DNA from: Asterias amurensis
Taxonomy: Eukaryota > Echinodermata > Asteroidea > Forcipulatida > Asteriidae
Reading direction: 5' to 3'
DNA length: 64,000 nucleotides
Assembly: GCF_032118995.1 (NCBI RefSeq)
Contig: NC_092651.1
Location: 13,789,285 to 13,853,284, forward strand
Below, one piece after another: positions 60,920 through 64,000 of this stretch; position 1 is the first letter of the stretch, and every line of letters begins with the position of its first letter. The notes under the pieces are model-generated. The model was given only the letters and a program-made list of their open reading frames with translations. It ran no database searches and was not told the origin of the DNA. The translations under genes and the position numbers were made by a program.

Positions 60920-61592
60920 TTAAAGGTATTATACTGGACGTCAGAATAAAAATCATTGTTTAATTTTTGATAATAAAATTCATACTAGAACCATTTTTTG
61001 TGTGAAATATTTTCTACTGAAATAAAGTCATATTTGAGAAAACTGTTTGTGAAAACCTTAACGCAACAGCTCAATTCAATTGGTACAACCAAAATTTTAA
61101 AAGGACAATGTGTTGACATGCTGAAGATTGTGCATGGCTTGTCACTATTTTCTCCTGACTCACACAACAGGTTTGTTCTTTCATTTTCATATTGTTGATC
61201 ACACAAAAAATGAGCACTGCCTGCAAATTTTTTTCAGCTTTACCAATCCTGTATAATGCCTTCAAAATGGAAAAAAAGACCCACATAAATGTATCAGAGC
61301 ACGAACTCGACCCCATCACTAAAGGAGTACAAATGCATAAACATGTTGTCCATCTTGGAATATTTTCGGTGATTTTACATAGAATTCCCAGCCCAAGGTC
61401 TTAAGATGGACTTTGATTACCCACTGACATTTCCAATCAACCGTTATATTTCCTGCATATAAAGAGCCTCATAAGGACTGATAAATGCAAAAAGAATAGT
61501 TAATGGCCTGACGTTTCATCCCTACCAGAGTCTTTCTCAAAGGCTAAATGACAACACAACAAACATGAACAGGTAACTAAATGTAAAAATGT

Positions 61593-61690
61593 GTACTGAG
61601 TATACAGTGCTAACACACATCGGTGTATGGGTAAAAGCCAAAAAGTTAATATTCTTTATCCCCGATGCAAATTTAACATCTGTTAAATGT
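61593..61690 (+). mobile_element. SINE family B, 5'-truncated copy
   Basis: TACTGAGTATACAGTGCTAA, CACACATCGGTGTATGGGTA and TTCTTTATCCCCGATGCAAA match the tail part of the 53098-53340 element in the opposite orientation. The tRNA-like head is absent. Confidence 0.7.
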
Positions 61691-62009
61691 AAAATAAGCA
61701 GTGAAGTGGAAAAATACATAAATGGAGTTAGGAAGCATATGGAACATAGCAAGGGGTAAACAATGAATAAAGGTACAATACATGTTAATGAGAGGGAAAC
61801 AGCCATTCAGAGAAATCAAGGTTTAACAATTTTTTAGTTATTTACAATTTGTTTTGACCTGACCATCCTCCCTAAATTTGATTTTCAAATACTGACAGAC
61901 TTCCCTAATAAAGTAAAGACTCAAATGAAGCAAATAATTTTGAACAATGTTCTCCAAAGTAAGGATATTTCATTGTCTTTTCCTGGCTTCCAGTAAAACA
62001 CAACATTTA

Positions 62010-62406
62010 AGTTTTATATAGCACACGTATCTACCAACAAGGTACTCAAGGCGCTGAGTATATAAAATATAAACTAACTCTCAGAAAGATGGGTTGTTGC
62101 AGTGATGAGTTCTGAGACCCAAATTATGTAGCACCTTATAATGGTTTACAAGGTGCTACTGCACATTCAGCAGCCACAGCCAGGAACACCGGGGCGACCC
62201 CCTTCTCTTTTTCAATAAGTGCACTGGGTTCTTTTACATGCATTACACAACACATGGGACTATATGTCCCATTCGAAGCACGAAACAATGGTTAAGTGTC
62301 TTGCTTAAGAACTCAAGTGTCATGGCTGGGGATTCAAACCCACACTCTGCTGATCAGAAACACCTGAGTTTGAATTCAGTGCTCTTTACCGCTCAGCCAC
62401 GACACT
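62010..62406 (-). mobile_element. tRNA-derived SINE, family A
   Basis: On minus: head AGTGTCGTGGCTGAGCGG, GAATTCAAACTCAGGTG, B box like GGGTTTGAATCCCC, then a body also found at 22130-22330 and a tail TCAGCGCCTTGAGTACCTTG ... TGTGCTATATAAAAC. The three family A copies share the head but differ in body, so subfamilies or composite elements exist. Confidence 0.75.
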
Positions 62407-63335
62407 TCCATAATGCATCTTTGCAGTTGAGGAAATTAATGCCATCTTGCGTCAGGCACAGAGGTCAGATATATAATAAACAGAACAGACATGACAGAAG
62501 ATCTGAAAGAGCCTGCTGTGTATTTTCCCCCCTTAAATATTTCTGAGGGTTTATTCTCTTATTCCAATTGCAAAATCGATTTGATTTTCAATTATTTGAT
62601 TTTGCCCAAAAGACTTATACAAACGACCCTTCATTGTTTATGACCCTTTTACATTTAAACAGATCATGGAAGTAGCTATTGACTATGATCAAGGGGGTGG
62701 AAGGAGTGGTTTAAAATCTGAAAGTTGTACTTTTGATGAACATCATGCCAGGGTAAAACAACCTTTTTCCTGGTGCACAAATTTCTGTCTAAACTTGGCA
62801 GGAAAATGTGCATCTGGGCCAGAGTGTATTTTGTTAATGATCAAGAAGATTTGACAGTGCCTGTGTGAGTTCTCAATGGTTTTGCACTATAGTGTCACTC
62901 ATTTGCTTAAACCAAGAACTGCTGGCAAATTAGCATGCTGTGTGTTTCCCTTACGATAATGACATAGGGTTTCCTACATCATTATGTCATGCCGTCCTGT
63001 CAGGGAAATCGTTGAGTTAGACAATTACTACGCATAAAAAGTAAAATATTTGGGTACAAATCCTTGCCCTACCAGCGAATCAGCAATGGCGGTGCAGCGT
63101 GAATCACTTGCCGGTATTGATTTGGTCTATAATAAGGAATACAACTGTCCATCAGAAAAGCACAATGTACCCGAAGGAAGTCTTTTTTAGGGATGAATAC
63201 CAGAGCTCTGCCAAATTCTGAGCTTGTTAATAACTTTAAGTGAAACTGACCATCTGACTGGGTCAACTTTAAATAATTTGGAATTGAACAAAACAAAATT
63301 TACTGAGGAAATGTTTGTCAAACTATTTCTGTAGG

Positions 63336-63585
63336 GTGTCGTGGCTGAGCGGAGGATAAGAGCACCGAATTCAAGCTCTGGTGCTTCTGTTCAGCAGAGT
63401 GTGGGTTCAAATCGTGACACTTGTGTCCCTGAGCAAGACACTTAAATATAATTGCTTCTTTACACCCAGGGGTTAATGGGTACCTGTGAGGGCAGAGATG
63501 GTTCTTGTTATTGACTTAACCGAGTAGCCCATACTAATGTCGCACAGGCTGCATACTCCCCACCAGGGAGACGAGATGGTTTAAG
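63336..63585 (+). mobile_element. tRNA-derived SINE, family A, plus-strand copy
   Basis: GTGTCGTGGCTGAGCGGAGG, AAGAGCACCGAATTCAAGCT, B box GGGTTCAAATC, GAGCAAGACACTT, then ACCGAGTAGCCCATAC and GAGATGGTTTAAGGAA, the same order as in 23821-24126. It abuts the LINE sequence that starts at about 63590. Confidence 0.75.
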
Positions 63586-63589
63586 GAAC

Positions 63590-64000
63590 TCTGCTGCCAA
63601 GTACCCGTGCCCTGTCAGGGAACGTTCCGTCCACGCATCAAAACTGGATTGTTCTCTCAACGAAAGTTGCCGCATCATCACTGGGTGTCTGAAACCAACC
63701 AGGACAGAACAACTGTTTCTGCTCGCTGGCATCGCCCCACCCGACATCAGGAGAGCTGTGGCCAGTCAGGCAGAACGGTTAAGGCAGTGTACTGATGATT
63801 GCCACCCTCTGTTTGACTACCCACCAGTAAGCCCCCGTCTGCAATCAAGGAGGAGTTTCATCACTTCAACACTACCACTAGAAGATAGCGCAACCAACAC
63901 TGGAACCCGACTCTGGCAAAAATGCCTTGATGCCCCACAAAACACATCGGACTTCAAGATTCCAGCGACAGAGAGTCTCCCTGGTGGCGCTCATACTGGA
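63590..64000 (+). mobile_element. LINE reverse-transcriptase C-terminal fragment, runs off the window
   Basis: From about 63630 a frame stays open to the window end and reads SKLDCSLNESCRIITGCLKP, TEQLFLLAGIAPPDIRRAVA, SQAERLRQCTDDCHPLFDYP, TNTGTRLWQKCLDAP. This is the usual region after the reverse-transcriptase domain of invertebrate non-LTR elements. The clade cannot be told from this piece. Confidence 0.75.

Larger units (their letters stand above)
59654..64000. other. CLOCK upstream intron(s), no exon recognised
   Basis: On the minus strand no bHLH (KKRRDQF-type) or early PAS-A sequence was found up to the window end, so the next CLOCK exon probably lies further right. The stretch holds a family D MITE (60560-60919), a family B SINE piece (61593-61690), a family A SINE (62010-62406), and the SINE plus LINE at 63336-64000. 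Open frames between 60985 and 62854 have no recognisable family. Confidence 0.5.

Noticed and set aside
61071-61319. Candidate early CLOCK PAS-A exon on -
   Set aside because: The translation lacks PAS-A features such as a DGxxxxVSxS-type stretch and has no fitting acceptor and donor pair.

Overview
This is animal nuclear DNA: genes split into short exons with GT..AG junctions, AT-rich introns, and many tRNA-headed SINEs, foldback MITEs and LINE fragments. Gene content (a single CLOCK-type gene, RFC3, RBX1, an ELMOD1/2-like gene, a Reeler protein, an AtuA-family gene) and the repeat style suggest a marine invertebrate deuterostome, most likely an echinoderm such as a sea star. The species assignment is inference; the gene calls rest on translated exons that join in frame.

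Layout from left to right. (1) 1-3486: the 3' five exons of an ELMOD1/2-like ARF-family GAP gene on +, with poly(A) signal near 4878. (2) 6165-11319: complete RBX1 on -, five exons, 111 aa, converging tail to tail with ELMOD. (3) 12686-14284: a four-exon secreted Reeler-domain protein on - with a hydrophobic C-terminal tail (197 aa). (4) 16100-29560: a 16-exon AtuA/DUF1446-family gene on -, 655 aa, with a mitochondrial-looking N-terminus. (5) 29561-30216: a head-to-head promoter shared with the next gene, enlarged by a 301-bp tandem duplication. (6) 30217-34855: complete RFC3 on +, eight exons, 356 aa. (7) 34856-41596: about 6.7 kb with no recognisable gene. (8) 41597-59653: the 3' ten exons of CLOCK on - (732 aa in the window, from the end of PAS-A to the stop, including a polyglutamine tract); its bHLH exons were not found up to 64000. 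The window ends in a SINE next to a LINE reverse-transcriptase fragment.

The genes are mostly housekeeping or regulatory: ubiquitin ligation (RBX1), PCNA loading (RFC3), ARF-family GTPase control (ELMOD), circadian transcription (CLOCK). They do not form one pathway. The points most worth a second look are the intact animal AtuA-type gene; the 99%-identical promoter duplication that also copied that gene's start codon into a 49-codon upstream ORF; a LINE lying against a CLOCK splice acceptor; an 89-bp perfect palindrome with a 9-bp target duplication in RFC3; a 1,034-bp TA-flanked pogo-like element inside a SINE; and related TTAA-flanked MITE families scattered over the window. No LTR retrovirus, Polinton, CRISPR array or rRNA gene was recognised.
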